Below are positions 44,691 through 55,121 of a stretch of 64,000 nt of DNA, one piece after another. Source of the DNA: Escallonia rubra (lineage: Eukaryota; Streptophyta; Magnoliopsida; Escalloniales; Escalloniaceae); NCBI GenBank assembly GCA_033065855.1, contig JAVXUO010003093.1:21001-85000 (forward strand), in the 5' to 3' direction. Each line of letters begins with the position of its first letter. Within the stretch, counting starts at the first letter, position 1. A program made the translations under genes and the position numbers. Below the pieces are notes generated by a model. It made no database searches. It saw only the letters and a program-made list of their open reading frames with translations, and was not told where the DNA came from.

Positions 44691-45628
44691 TTCCTTTTCC
44701 TCAAACTACTTAGTAAGATACCCGGATCTAGGCTTAAACAGTCAATCAACTCCCGGTTGAGCATGTCGCTGAATTCAGGCCTAAAGGGTCGACCGGAAGG
44801 ATCTTTACGCCGTTTTAGCCAAGAGGATAATCCCTGACGAGAGGGGGTGGGTGTGTCTGAAGACAACAAGCCGCTTGGAAGCGGCCAGGCAGGAGGCCGC
44901 AAGGAACCAGAACTGGTGGAAGTGACATAAGAGATGCCGCTTAGTCTTGCACGTTTCTGAGCGGGATTACAGGTATAAGGGTCTTCCAAAAGTTGAAAAT
45001 ATAAGCGTTTTTTCACAATAGCCTTATGCAAGCAAGGATGAACGACTAAAGAATATAAGCTTGCTGAATCAAATAAATATGCTGATACATATGGATATCT
45101 AACCAAAGCAGCAGAGGGAGGATCAGAGGTGGAACCTGTAGGAGGGGATGGCGGCGCCGAGACCGAGGCCCGATGTTTTTTGCCGAAGGGAATAGCTTCT
45201 GATGTCTTCTCCAATTCAAGGCTGCATTTATTATTGAAAGAAAGTGCAGATGAGCCTGCATGAGGACCAAGTTCCAGAAGGGAAGCCAGTAGCATAGGTG
45301 GGCACTGATTATCCTCAGATGTCTTTCCGGGCATTATATTATCATCCTCTGATTCATAGTCAGGGGCAGAGAAGCGAGTTCCAGGTGGCATAGGTTGGCC
45401 AAGAACCGCTACGGGAGATTGAGGAAGCATAAAATCCCCATGGTCCTGAACTGGAAGGTCATAAACAACAGGTGCAGATTTAACAGTAGGAGGAGCGTAA
45501 ATTGCAAGAGTTAGGTCCCTGCGTATTTTTTCCAGATCCAAGTCTAATGTTTTCAGCATCTGAGCATCCGTTAAAACATCCACAGGGTGGTTACGTGCAT
45601 CATGAGTTGGTGCCGAGATAGCCGGCAA
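44588..45628 (-). CDS. LINE ORF1-like protein, C-terminal part
   Basis: A 346-codon open frame, Ser/Pro-rich, with no clear RNA-recognition or CCHC motif in the visible part. It lies directly upstream of ORF2 and overlaps its first 100 bases in another frame. Sequence to its right (45628-45775) is also LINE-like but with no clear start, so the N-terminal part may be missing. Function as an RNA-binding ORF1 is inferred from position only. Confidence 0.5.
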   Translation of the reverse strand: MPAISAPTHDARNHPVDVLTDAQMLKTLDLDLEKIRRDLTLAIYAPPTVKSAPVVYDLPVQDHGDFMLPQSPVAVLGQPMPPGTRFSAPDYESEDDNIMPGKTSEDNQCPPMLLASLLELGPHAGSSALSFNNKCSLELEKTSEAIPFGKKHRASVSAPPSPPTGSTSDPPSAALVRYPYVSAYLFDSASLYSLVVHPCLHKAIVKKRLYFQLLEDPYTCNPAQKRARLSGISYVTSTSSGSLRPPAWPLPSGLLSSDTPTPSRQGLSSWLKRRKDPSGRPFRPEFSDMLNRELIDCLSLDPGILLSSLRKRNCSRRDNSFITPSVSGVSSIWFSGVVPQQPLHRQ

Positions 45629-45777
45629 AGGGTGAGGCGGGAACAGACTCAGTGTAGCCCTTGGAGAAGGCGGGTCAACAGGCCATTCACAGGTGGTACT
45701 ATGACTCTGGTGGGCCGTCTTTAGAGGGGAGATAGCAATAGAGGTAACTGTAGGCTTGCTTGAATAAGGCAGATGGA

Positions 45778-46391
45778 GGCCACTAATGATATTAGTGACA
45801 AGTTTAGCTGCGGAAAAAAGGTTGAAGAAAAGTTGCTTAACCCATATGTTTCAAAACTGAGATTTGCATGTGTTTCTAAATCGAGAGTTGGCAAACATCC
45901 GTGCGCAATGTTGAATTTAGGTCATCTTGGATCTTAAAAAAACTCTTCATATTTGCACCATTTTTTTTTTGATATAGTAATGCCTGCATCTTTAACTATA
46001 GAATAGTCGACAAACAGGTTTGGTTTCAGCCCACCTATAATTTTTCCAAGAGAGCTCCAACCCCATTATTAGCAATAAAAAATCGTTGTTAATAGTGTTT
46101 ATAAGGATTTTAAAACCACAACCTTTGCATTGACTTAGCTTTGGTCTTTCAGTAATTAGGACATACAACAGCTAGGATGTTCGTATGAGGTGGCGATGCT
46201 ATAGAGATACTTGCTAGGATGTTCTTATAGCCCTCAAGGTTGACTCTTCCAAGCTTCTCCAAGGGACGCATCAAGTGGAGCATTTAGGTTATAGAAAACC
46301 ACGAGTGATATATAGATGTGCGACCACTCTGTACCATTACAATAACACAACTTTGCATTGGCTTTTGATGTCAACACCGGCTGTATGTCCC
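45778..46391 (+). promoter_or_regulatory. Upstream region of the intact EF-hand/ZZ gene
   Basis: It contains a diverged copy of the array's upstream block (46180-46360, homologous to 38600-38790 and 50905-51090), so the duplicated unit includes promoter-side DNA. From about 46000 it also carries 'cgacaaacaggt' and 'tagcaataaaaaatcgttgt' in common with the other copies. No individual cis-element can be named. Confidence 0.45.
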
Positions 46392-46398
46392 TATTAAG
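46392..46398 (+). promoter_or_regulatory. Candidate TATA-like box of intact EF-hand gene
   Basis: TATTAAG lies 55 bases before the ATG. At the homologous position of the 61977 copy, also 55 bases before the ATG, the sequence is TATAAAG. Conserved spacing supports a core promoter role; the T insertion weakens the box here. Confidence 0.4.
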
Positions 46399-46452
46399 AG
46401 AACATAGCTAAGTCTACACCAACACCTCCATCCCACCAATCCTTTGGCATCC

Positions 46453-48769
46453 ATGGAGCTGCTGCAACGCATCGCTATGGCTCATTACCAGGCTGGATCA
46501 GATGAAGTTCAGCAGTTGGCGCGCAATTTCTTCCGCATAATGGACAGCAACGGAGATGGTAAGATAGAAATGCATGAGTTCTTGATGTTTATGACACAAG
46601 AGGGTTACTCTTGCATGGGCAACAGGTACTTCTTCAATCAACTCGACATCGATGGAAATAAGACCTTGGATTTCTGTGAAGTCATGACACTATACTATAT
46701 AGTTAAAAGTGGAAGGCCGTTTTGTACACTTTGTAGTAACTTTATAGTTGACGTATATTTCTCGTGCATTGATTGCTTCGAAAGCCCGGATGGTGGATAT
46801 TCTGTTTGCCTTGATTGTTACTGCAGCCGTATTTTTGACCATCGTCACAACAACAGTCCCTCACGGTTCTTGGATAACTACACTCTGCTGGAAGCCAAGA
46901 AAAATTCAGATAGGAATCAGGTAATTGATGGATGTACTTTACATATTGCAAATTTTGAGAAAATTACCTACGCGCATTTTTCTTGGTTGTGAAATACCTA
47001 CAGCGACACTTGTGGTAGCGCTTTTGCAATTTTCATTGTAATGTTACTCTGTCCTCGCAGAAATTTTGCATAGGAACAATTTGAATTTCAGCAGTAGAGT
47101 CATAACAAGCTTAGTTGTATAAGAGTCCAAAGACTTCCATAGTACGGAAATTCGCATAGCTAGGTAGAATCAGTGTGAGGAATTCATTCAGATCTGCTAA
47201 TTAATACCAATTAGGTGACGAAAATTTATTTTGATGGGCAGTTAACGTATCAGCCATCTACCACAGTCGGTCAGGATGGAGCCAGTATGCCGTGGCCTCA
47301 ACCATCGTGGCTTCAATCATCATGGTCAAGGCCTCCACCATCTGCTATCAGTCCGGCTGTTGTCAATTGGTCATGGCCTCCACCATCTACATCACCTGGT
47401 CCAGGTGGAGTGACCAACTTGAACTACAATACATTGGTACAAAACTTTGCCACGGCCCCTCCTAATCTAAGCCCTTCTACGGCCACGGCCCCTCCTAATC
47501 TAAGCCCTTCTACGGCCAATTCACTCGTTCCGGTAAATGTAAGTAGAATGTTTAAGCTGGTGATATTTTTTTTTAACGAAATCTAGATGCAAATCCTACT
47601 TCTTACGGCTTTTATTTGATGTGACTTCTTTTTAACTATTTCTTTTAACTCAACTTATTGGATGTTTTGATGAAATCTTGACTATAGTCTCCTCAGCAGA
47701 TGAATTGACTTCACTTTATTTCCATTCCCAGAGCAGGTTTCCCTCGTTCAAACCATTTCTCATTTATGTCTAACTATTTATCACTAACTTTTCTGGGATC
47801 TTTGACCTTACCTTTTGACCTCCACGCCTTACCGGTGTACTAGCCAATTTTACAAGTTGATTGAATTTTAACCCGTTACTCTTGAGAAGTTCTTTTCAAC
47901 ATGTGAAACCAAATACTAAACCTCACTGAGTCAAAACACATGAAATGGAATAATGTACCCTATACCGGGAAACAAGTTTGACTTATAGCAGTGATTTCCT
48001 ATTGTTCAAGTTCATAGTAATTTTTTTTTCATATTAGAGGTTTGAGTATTCACAAGTTCTTTTTTTCGAGGGGCATGAAGACTCGAATAGGAAATTCTCT
48101 GTATCCTCAGGAAGGCAGGGGCGGATCCGCTTGTGGACGAGTGGGTGCCAATGCACCCACCGAGTTTCTTTCCACAAACCATAACCTCTTATAAACCGAA
48201 ACAATATGGTCAGAGATCAACATTAATGCACGTTTGAGCAACCATAGTTTTTGTTGAAGGGTTCAACTTTAGTCACATTTTGGTAAATACCCCCCTACCC
48301 ACCCCAACACACACACAAAAAACTGGGAGTCTGCAGTTTTGCCAACACCTTCAGTCTTAGAGACGAATAAACTGAATGATTGAATTGATACAGTTTTAGG
48401 AACTTTAAGAACTGGGAAGCAGAACATTGATCCGCGCACATCACTCACACACAAGCTTACCAGTTAAGAGTCTTAAAGACAGTTTTACTGAGAAGGTTAT
48501 GTTTAATTCGTTCATGTGATGCCCCAAGTTTTGTGGTTGCACTTGTAGATTTCAACAAATAATTCATATTTTGTGCCAATCATACATATTGTTTATCCCC
48601 ATTGACGAGAAATTTGAGGTCCGGCACTACAAGATAATGGGATTTTACGTCTGATTGCATTTGTCTGTTGTTGTGCTTCCAGATCAATAAATGGAAGGTC
48701 GCGTTTCATGCTTTAGAGATGGGACTGAGCATCGGCAGTATCGGTGCTACTCTGTGTACAATTTTGTGA
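46453..48769 (+). CDS. EF-hand and ZZ-type zinc-finger protein, three exons, apparently intact
   Basis: Exons 46453-46920, 47215-47538 and 48683-48769 join in phase 0 to give 292 aa. I chose ATG 46453 because the upstream MAS codons begin with TTG. Residues 31-42 (DSNGDGKIEMHE) and 65-76 (DIDGNKTLDFCE) are calcium-binding loops; the first is canonical, the second has Lys at loop position 6. A ZZ zinc finger follows: C91xxC94, C105xxC108, C119xxC122, H130/H132. Exon 2 encodes a Pro/Trp/Ser-rich linker with a perfect 11-residue duplication (TAPPNLSPSTA). Exon 3 adds KVAFHALEMGL and a hydrophobic tail ending LCTIL. Donors GTAATT (46921) and GTAAGT (47539) and acceptors AATTAG and TTCCAG fit plant introns. 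The role is probably calcium-responsive protein binding; location is unknown. It is the only undamaged copy of a local array. Confidence 0.8.
47452..47517 (+). repeat. Perfect 33-bp tandem duplication in exon 2
   Basis: Two identical in-frame copies (47452-47484, 47485-47517) encode TAPPNLSPSTA twice. Identity at DNA level indicates a recent slippage event inside coding sequence. Confidence 0.9.
48115..48180. mobile_element. Single CAGGGGCGGATCC terminus in intron 2
   Basis: CAGGGGCGGATCCGC begins a stretch ('gtgggtgccaatgcacccac') resembling the start of the MITE at 53143. No matching right terminus is found before 48600, so this is a truncated copy lying in the second intron of the EF-hand gene. 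Confidence 0.45.
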
Positions 48770-50904
48770 GAAAGTCGGCCAAACAAATATTGGAAGCACT
48801 ATCATTTAGATGCTTTCTTCTAAAAATGTCTCTGTTCGAGACTTACCAGCGGTGTTTCCGTCCTTTCACTGCACTATTTAAAAATGTGTGTTAGCACGGT
48901 GATACATATAGCCGTGGGCAAAGGTATGGTTCATATCAAAACTTGCAGTCTCTGGTACGTGGAAAGCAAAAAAAAATTGTTGGTGTTCTTAGGCTTTCTA
49001 TCTTTTTATTTCTCCACATTAGATGTTCTTATGCTTCTTAGACAGCCATGTATGCCAAGAAATTATATTTCTTGCTGTGATCTACTGCTTTGGTGTTATG
49101 TAATCTCTATCCACTTTATGTATGCCTCACGTGTGATCATAACAAAGTTCTCATTTGTAGCAATACAAGTACTCCCATTTCCATTTGATTTTTTCTCTTT
49201 TACTCAAGTTTCAAGGATACACAATGTACATGTAGATGTAGATGTTTAAGTCACTCCTTATTCTTTTCATATCTTGACTTGTGAACCAACATTTAATTAA
49301 TCTATGATTGCATTTGTAGTTCAACTCACTTTTCGAATGGTACAAAATTAATAAGCATAGAAATTTGAAAAACGTAAAAATAACCAAATAATCAATGGAC
49401 CAAAATTAGTAAGCAAAAGATTTAGTCTAAGACCATGCCCAAAGAACAAGATATTCTTGCTTCTTAAATACCGAACCCCTGATAATTAGAATATGGATAT
49501 TTGCTGATCCTTTGTGAACTTAGTGTAAAGGTTTACGGCGAGACACGTCATGTTGCTTGTAAGAGATACTTTTAGCAGCATTTACCCATTCTGTAGGTAA
49601 TTTTCATTAGAAAAAGCAACCTTTCACAGTCGACACCTTTCTTTGTTTTCTTCTAGTGCAAACTTGAGTAACATGTGTGTATAAATAAAAAAAAATAGAA
49701 ATTGAAGACACAGTAATGAACGTACAAAATTTTTGCTCCTAATCGGGCTGGGTTAAATCTTGCTCCGACCCCCTATTTAGTGACAAAGGATCATCCCTAA
49801 AGTTTGTTCATTGGTGGCTTTTAATTTCTTGCTGGACATTTTGAGGCAAAAAGTAATTTGAATAATTTTGTGCAGTGATCTACAAGTCGCCAGAAGTACC
49901 ACTAAAGATATTGACAACTGTGAGTAACAGGAAAAAGGTTGGAGAAAGTTGGCTTAACACATCGGTTTCTAAATCGAAAATTTGCAGACATCCACAATGT
50001 TGAATTGAGGTCATCTTAAGCCTCAAAAAGATTCTTCATATATTTTAGTTACTTTTGTTGATCTTTGTACATATATGGACTTGCAGTAATTGGGAGAATA
50101 AGAGAGGAGCAAAGATAGATACCTAATCAAAAAGAGTTAGGGTGTTTATGGAGTGCGTTATACCTTTCTGTCACAAAAATTAATCCGTAAGTTCTATTCT
50201 AAGGTTTTTGCATGCCAGACCAGCCAATTCAAGGTAAGAGTCAATGTCATATATATGATGCAAAAATTAGGGGGTGACACTTTTCTTAGTAGAAGCCAGG
50301 GGTTTTCACGCTTAGGCACATGTTATCACAGCAGTACACTCAAAATTAGGAAACAAGACAACATTTCAGTTCAAACTCTCTCAGTAAGTTGTTGCCTGGG
50401 ATAATGTTGCTAGTAGGAGATACTTTTAGCAGCATTTACCCATTCCATGCATAAATTTCTTCAGCAAAAGCAACCATTCAAAGCCGACTCCTTTTTTTGT
50501 TTTCTTGTAGTGTAAACAATTAGAAACTGAAGACAAAATAATAAGGAACAAATCTTTTCTCCTAATTAGGCTGGGTTACCCACCAATCACATTAATTAGG
50601 ACCACTGCTAGAGTTCTATTCCTAATTATGCCTTTTTTTTTTCTTTCTTCCCACTCATTTTGTGTTTAGCCATAGATGAGCAGGGTTTAGGCCTCGTCAA
50701 GATGATCGGGGGCTGATTCACAGCTCATTGCCAGAGTTCTAAAATTTTTGCTTGAGATCGAATTCGTCACTGTTAGCAACCAATAACTATCGTCAACGAT
50801 GACTCTAGACCTACTGCGGATAATTAAGGTAGCGTTCGAAAATACTTCCAATTTTGATTTTCTGTTTCAAAAAAAAAACAAAAAACAAAAGGAGTGTATC
50901 AATA
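48770..50904. repeat. 3' flank and spacer of intact EF-hand gene
   Basis: 48780-49435 matches 35666-36320; 49440-50145 matches 37800-38560; 50160-50520 matches 34640-35020. The order differs from that around copy 0, so the blocks were shuffled. At 50835-50890 there is a stub ('cttccaattttgattttctg') of the element present at 60035. No gene is seen. Confidence 0.7.
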
Positions 50905-52264
50905 GCTCAGAAGCAGTCTGACAAAGGTGACGTTGCTAGAGAGATGCTTGCCGGGATGTTTTTATGACCCTCAAGATTGACTCTTCAAACTTCTCCAAGG
51001 GAAGCATCAAGTGGAGCATTTAGTCTATAGATAACCACTGTTGATATAGATGTGCGACCAAATCTGTACCCCCTACAACGAGACGACTTGGCATTGACTT
51101 AGCTTAGGTCTTCGAAAGTTGGAGCATAGAGGCTCTGTCTTTATTATATGACCACACATTTCTTGGTTCTTTTAGTGTCAAACACCGGTTGGTCCTTAAA
51201 TGACCATAGGCAAGCCTGTAGCCCCTTCTTGGTCCTTATAGAATGTTGACACATTTTAGGTGCTTCACAACTTAAATGACCATTGACTTAGGGTTTGAGA
51301 GGACGAATATTTTACATACGTTTAAGAAAACTTGCGAAATGGTGCGACTTGTTTCCAGTCAGACCCATGGCGACATATCAAGGGAATTTCTCTCAACTCG
51401 AGGCCCACTCAAGACTCGACGACCAATCGACTTATTAACGAAGGGCAACTGGGAGAGCTAGAGGCCGTGCTGAAGAGGTTGAAGAGGTAAGACGGACAGT
51501 GGCAGGTAACCATCGTTACCCAAATTGCATGGGCACCCTATGGGGTTCGTAATTAAGCAGCCAAGGTCATGTCACTGTCCGTAAGAATGGGAAGGTGGCA
51601 AGGGGTGCAAAGGATGATACCGGGCACTAGATCTGCTGTTCAAATAGGAAGACGCCTTCCCTATACTGGAATGTTTGCAGGTAAGCCTGTAGCGCCACTC
51701 TTGGTTCTTATAAGATGTTTACACATTTGCACTTACAATGTTTTAAAAGACTTACGAAATTGTAATGAATGCAACATTAATCTATAGTAGCATAGCGACT
51801 AACATGTGGGATTTAGCCGACCTATAATTTCTCCACGCCAGCTCCGACCCACATTATTTGCAACGAAAAATAGTTGTTAATAGTTTTATAATTGGAGTTT
51901 AGTGGCACTTAGTGGCAGCATAGTGTGCCCAGAAGTAGTACTCGAAGCCCCACCAATGAATTTGGCTGCGATATTATCGATTAAACTTTCCCTAGTGAAC
52001 TAATATATATATATATATATTTGAACTAATATATATATTTTTTCACATCAATCACATTGTAGAAAACAAGTTCTATTTCAAAAGGCATTTTTTTTTCTTT
52101 TGTGTGTGTCTGTTTTTTAACAACCATAGATAAGTAGGTGAGCAAATTCAAATCTCGTTGCTAAAGTTACAAAATTTTCGCTACAGATCGAATTCGTCAC
52201 CAAAAACTACCGTTAACAACGACCCGAGACTTTAGGCGAATAACTACAAATGATCCCCTTACTT
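50905..52264. repeat. Upstream block of EF-hand array (copy 2)
   Basis: It is colinear with 38600-40200 and 59935-61830. A private segment at about 51290-51680 ('gacgaatattttacatacg' to 'ctggaatgtttgcaggtaag') replaces part of the block. Short frames there (51276-51787) look accidental. (AT)n lies near 52002. Confidence 0.65.
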
Positions 52265-52539
52265 CTTGCATAGGCAACCATTACTTCTTCAATCTACTCG
52301 ACACGGATGAAAATAAGACCTTGGATTTTGCCGAAGTCAAGACCCTGCTCTATGTAGTTAAAAGTGGAAGCCCGTTTTGTTTGCGTTGCAGTAACTTTAT
52401 AATTGACGTATATTTCACGTGTCGATTGCTTTGATTATCACTGCAGACACGATATTAACCATCATCACAACTATGGTCCCCCACAGTTCTTGGATAACTC
52501 CACTCTGCTGGAAGCCAAGAAAATTCAGATAGAAAACAG
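52265..52539 (+). pseudogene. EF-hand/ZZ gene fragment (copy 2), deleted
   Basis: It begins in the middle of exon 1, at the equivalent of residue 53. It keeps the second EF loop (DTDENKTLDFAE) and FCLRCSNFIIDVYF, then loses about 32 bases within the ZZ finger, which removes a CxxC and shifts the frame. It ends at AACAG|GTAACT, the exon 1 donor. Compared with the copy at 61977, about 320 bases holding the TATA box, start codon and first EF-hand are deleted between 52250 and 52265. Intron 1 follows to 52800, where homology stops exactly at the acceptor AATTAG; exon 2 is missing. Confidence 0.85.
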
Positions 52540-53072
52540 GTAACTGATGCTGTACTTTTTTGTTTTATAAAGTTTGAGAAAATTACGTACAGAAAATTTC
52601 CTTGGTTGTTAAATACCTACAACAACACTTATGATAGCGCTTTTGCAATTTTTCATGGTAACAACATCTCTGATCTCCCAAAATTTTGCATATAAACAAT
52701 TTCACTTCCAGCAGTAAGGTCATAACAAGCTTAGTTATATTAGAGTATTAAGAATCCGTGTGCAGAATTCACTCAGATTTTGCTGATTAATACCAATTAG
52801 CCCAATAACCCGAGCCAAGCTCGAGTCGGTTTATAAAATACAATATATTATAAGGTTTTAAAAAATTCATTAATTTGTATCACATATCTTAAGACAGAGA
52901 AGACATTAACAGTATAAAAAATATCTTATTTGACTACAAAGAATAAGATTAGTACCTAAATTAATCACGACTAACTTAGGTAAAATATGAAAGATGAATT
53001 CACTTGCATTAGTCATAACTTTCGATTATTAAATAGCATTGTTTTTTTTATTAGACAGCATGCAATAATTAT

Positions 53073-53075
<3 letters not shown>
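52540..53075. other. Intron 1 remnant, then AT-rich spacer
   Basis: 52540-52800 is homologous to intron 1 of the intact gene (46921-47214). From 52801 ('cccaataacccgagccaagc') the sequence is unrelated and AT-rich, with no gene. Confidence 0.6.
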
Positions 53076-53138
<63 letters not shown>

Positions 53139-53142
53139 CGTG
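53076..53142. repeat. Compound microsatellite (TA)n(TG)n(CG)n
   Basis: About 30 bases of TA, 25 of TG and 10 of CG lie in succession, directly abutting the MITE at 53143. The purine-pyrimidine alternation is continuous and could adopt Z-DNA. Confidence 0.95.
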
Positions 53143-53778
53143 CAGGGGCGGAGCCCAAGCATGACCAGGGGTGCCATGGCACCCCCCCCCCCCAACCACC
53201 CACCAACCCCCCCCCCACCCACCCACCCACCCCAAAGTTTGAGATTTTTTTTAATTGTTTTAAATAATAGATAGTTGTGTTTAAAATATTTACTAAAATG
53301 CCACCATTTTAATTATTCAATGTATTACATTTCATTTTGTAATGTTTTTTACTTTTTGTGCCACTAGCCGTGGTAATCTTTATCTTTCTCGTTCTCTTAT
53401 TCATCCTCATTCTTCCAAATTCTAAATCTCCAAATTTTAAAATAAACACTAATATATCAAGGTTAGTTCTTTTTTTTTTAATTAAAATTTTTATAGTATG
53501 TTAACATATTCGTAACTATTGTCATCATACAATTAATATCGCACTAATAATACATATATACAATAAAAGTAAAGTTTCGTTCATGCAAGATTAGTAGTTT
53601 GTTATTGACAAGTTAAATAAAGCATTATAAATAATTAAATTATATAATTATTAGGCAAATTGAGCAATCTATTTTGTATTTAACGTATTAAATCGTGACG
53701 CGAATTCTTTATGTTAGCCGTTAATTTTTTTTTTATGATATTTTGGTCCCCCGGTTGGACTTCCTGGATCCGCCCCTG
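53143..53778. mobile_element. hAT-like MITE, 636 bp, inserted in a microsatellite
   Basis: The left end CAGGGGCGGAGCCCAAGC and right end GGATCCGCCCCTG are inverted repeats (CAGGGGCGGAKCC). Flanks CGCGCGTG and TGTGCGTG agree at 6 of 8, as expected if an 8-bp TSD formed inside a GT/GC repeat. The right flank (53779-53818) continues as GTGC repeats. The interior is AT-rich with poly(C) tracts near the left end and no coding capacity. Confidence 0.75.
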
Positions 53779-53818
53779 TGTGCGTGTGCGTGTGCGTGTG
53801 CGCGTGTGTGCGTGTGTT
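53779..53818. repeat. (TGCG)n/(TG)n microsatellite, right part
   Basis: This is a continuation of the dinucleotide repeat on the other side of the MITE. Confidence 0.9.
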
Positions 53819-54699
53819 TACCTGTAACTTTTTTATTGTAATCTTAAAGATAAAGAATAGATAGCGACACAGTAGAACCGCTAAATACTTGACTAAATGC
53901 TTTTGTTTTAAGTTGTCAAATCGTATTTTAAATGAATATTGACTTAGCACTTGGAGTAGTAGAATAGTCATGCCGGTGTCATATAGAGCTAAATAGTAAA
54001 TACGATTGTAATTGTAATTAAAATATGGTGACGCTATCAAGTATCCCTTTTGAATTGTAAATGTTACATACAGATTTAATTATTTATCTTCAGAAGGTCT
54101 AAAATGTATTACATATATATGTTCCTGATGTTATTATAACGATTAGATATAAATTTAAAAGGAATAAAGTTACATTTCAAATTTAACAGGACTTATTTAT
54201 GTACCTTATCACTTTCAAAGAAGTTATTACTTTTTGCAAAAATAACAGAACCACCATATAATATCCAATATTTTCATGTATATGTTTTTCTTTAATTCAT
54301 GTAAGATGCTAGTAAAGAAAATATTCAATTGATGAACACGATGTGTCCTTATTTTGGAGTGTTGAAATTCTTTTTGACATCTTTTATGACTAGTATTTAT
54401 CGCCAAGTTATAGTTTCTCTGTATACTAAATGCATTCAACGGTAGTTTCTCATAAACTATACTTGTTTTATCACAACATAATATAATATTTATATACGAA
54501 AATATGTCAGGTTATAGTTATAACTATAATGAGCTTGCAAATGATAACAAATATCATTACATATTAGGCTAATATTATAAAGTGAGGATTAATCAACCAT
54601 TTGCTACTGAACTTCCGCGTTAGTCACCACTCATAATTGTAATCAATTTTATCATAATCAGAATTATATTTTAATACTTATAACTTGTCTAAAATTTAC
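53819..54699. other. AT-rich spacer
   Basis: No gene or repeat boundary is recognised. Short reading frames at 53714-54439 are random in AT-rich DNA. Confidence 0.4.
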
Positions 54700-55060
54700 C
54701 AATGTGTCTTATTTTTCATGAAAATTTTATTAAGTATAACTGAAAATTTCTTTTCATTGATCGTGAGGGACCTATATAAAATCAAATTGGTAAATCATTA
54801 GTTTTGTAGAGTTACACGGATATATTTTTACATCTTAAAGGTTTTAAATATTCTGAAAATATAGTAATTAAGAATTATTTAATTTAATTATACCTTATTT
54901 TTTTAATGCACGTGTGATTTGTTTTCAAAATCTCATATATGCGATATAGCCAATTGTTGTTGTGCGGTCATATCAAAGCGAAAAATTATCCTGTAAATTG
55001 ATTATTGATCTTTTAAAGTTGTAGATAATTTTTGTAGTGATTATGTTTTGTATAAATACA

Positions 55061-55077
55061 CACACACACACACACAC

Positions 55078-55119
<42 letters not shown>
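55061..55119. repeat. Compound microsatellite (CA)n(TA)n
   Basis: It lies in the first 1.1-kb unit only. The corresponding places in units 2 and 3 read 'aatacatatacatttta', so the repeat expanded after duplication. Confidence 0.9.

Positions 55120-55121
<2 letters not shown>

Larger units (their letters stand above)
40203..45775 (-). mobile_element. Near full-length L1-type LINE, broken
   Basis: The element reads right to left and ends in a poly(A) (seen as T10 at 40205-40215). It is preceded by a plant LINE-like 3' UTR (minus strand 'tcaatgcaattctcttatta'). ORF1 is followed by ORF2 with endonuclease, reverse transcriptase, zf-RVT and an RNase H-like tail. At least five stops or frameshifts interrupt ORF2. 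The left flank matches 52055-52075 in the array, but the right flank (from about 45778) matches 35155, a different place in the array, and no target duplication is seen. Insertion was therefore accompanied or followed by a deletion or recombination. Confidence 0.85.

Noticed and set aside
46444..46452. Upstream start three codons before the ATG of the EF-hand gene
   Set aside because: The codon is TTG; the same TTG occurs in copy 3, and ATG at 46453/61977 is the credible plant start.
46742..46951. Minus-strand frame across the EF-hand exon
   Set aside because: Shadow of the coding strand; no similarity or independent signal.
48691..49249. Frames in the 3' flank of the intact EF-hand gene
   Set aside because: They start within exon 3 in a different frame and run into 3' flank; the paralogous flank at 35717-35992 has indels that break the frame.
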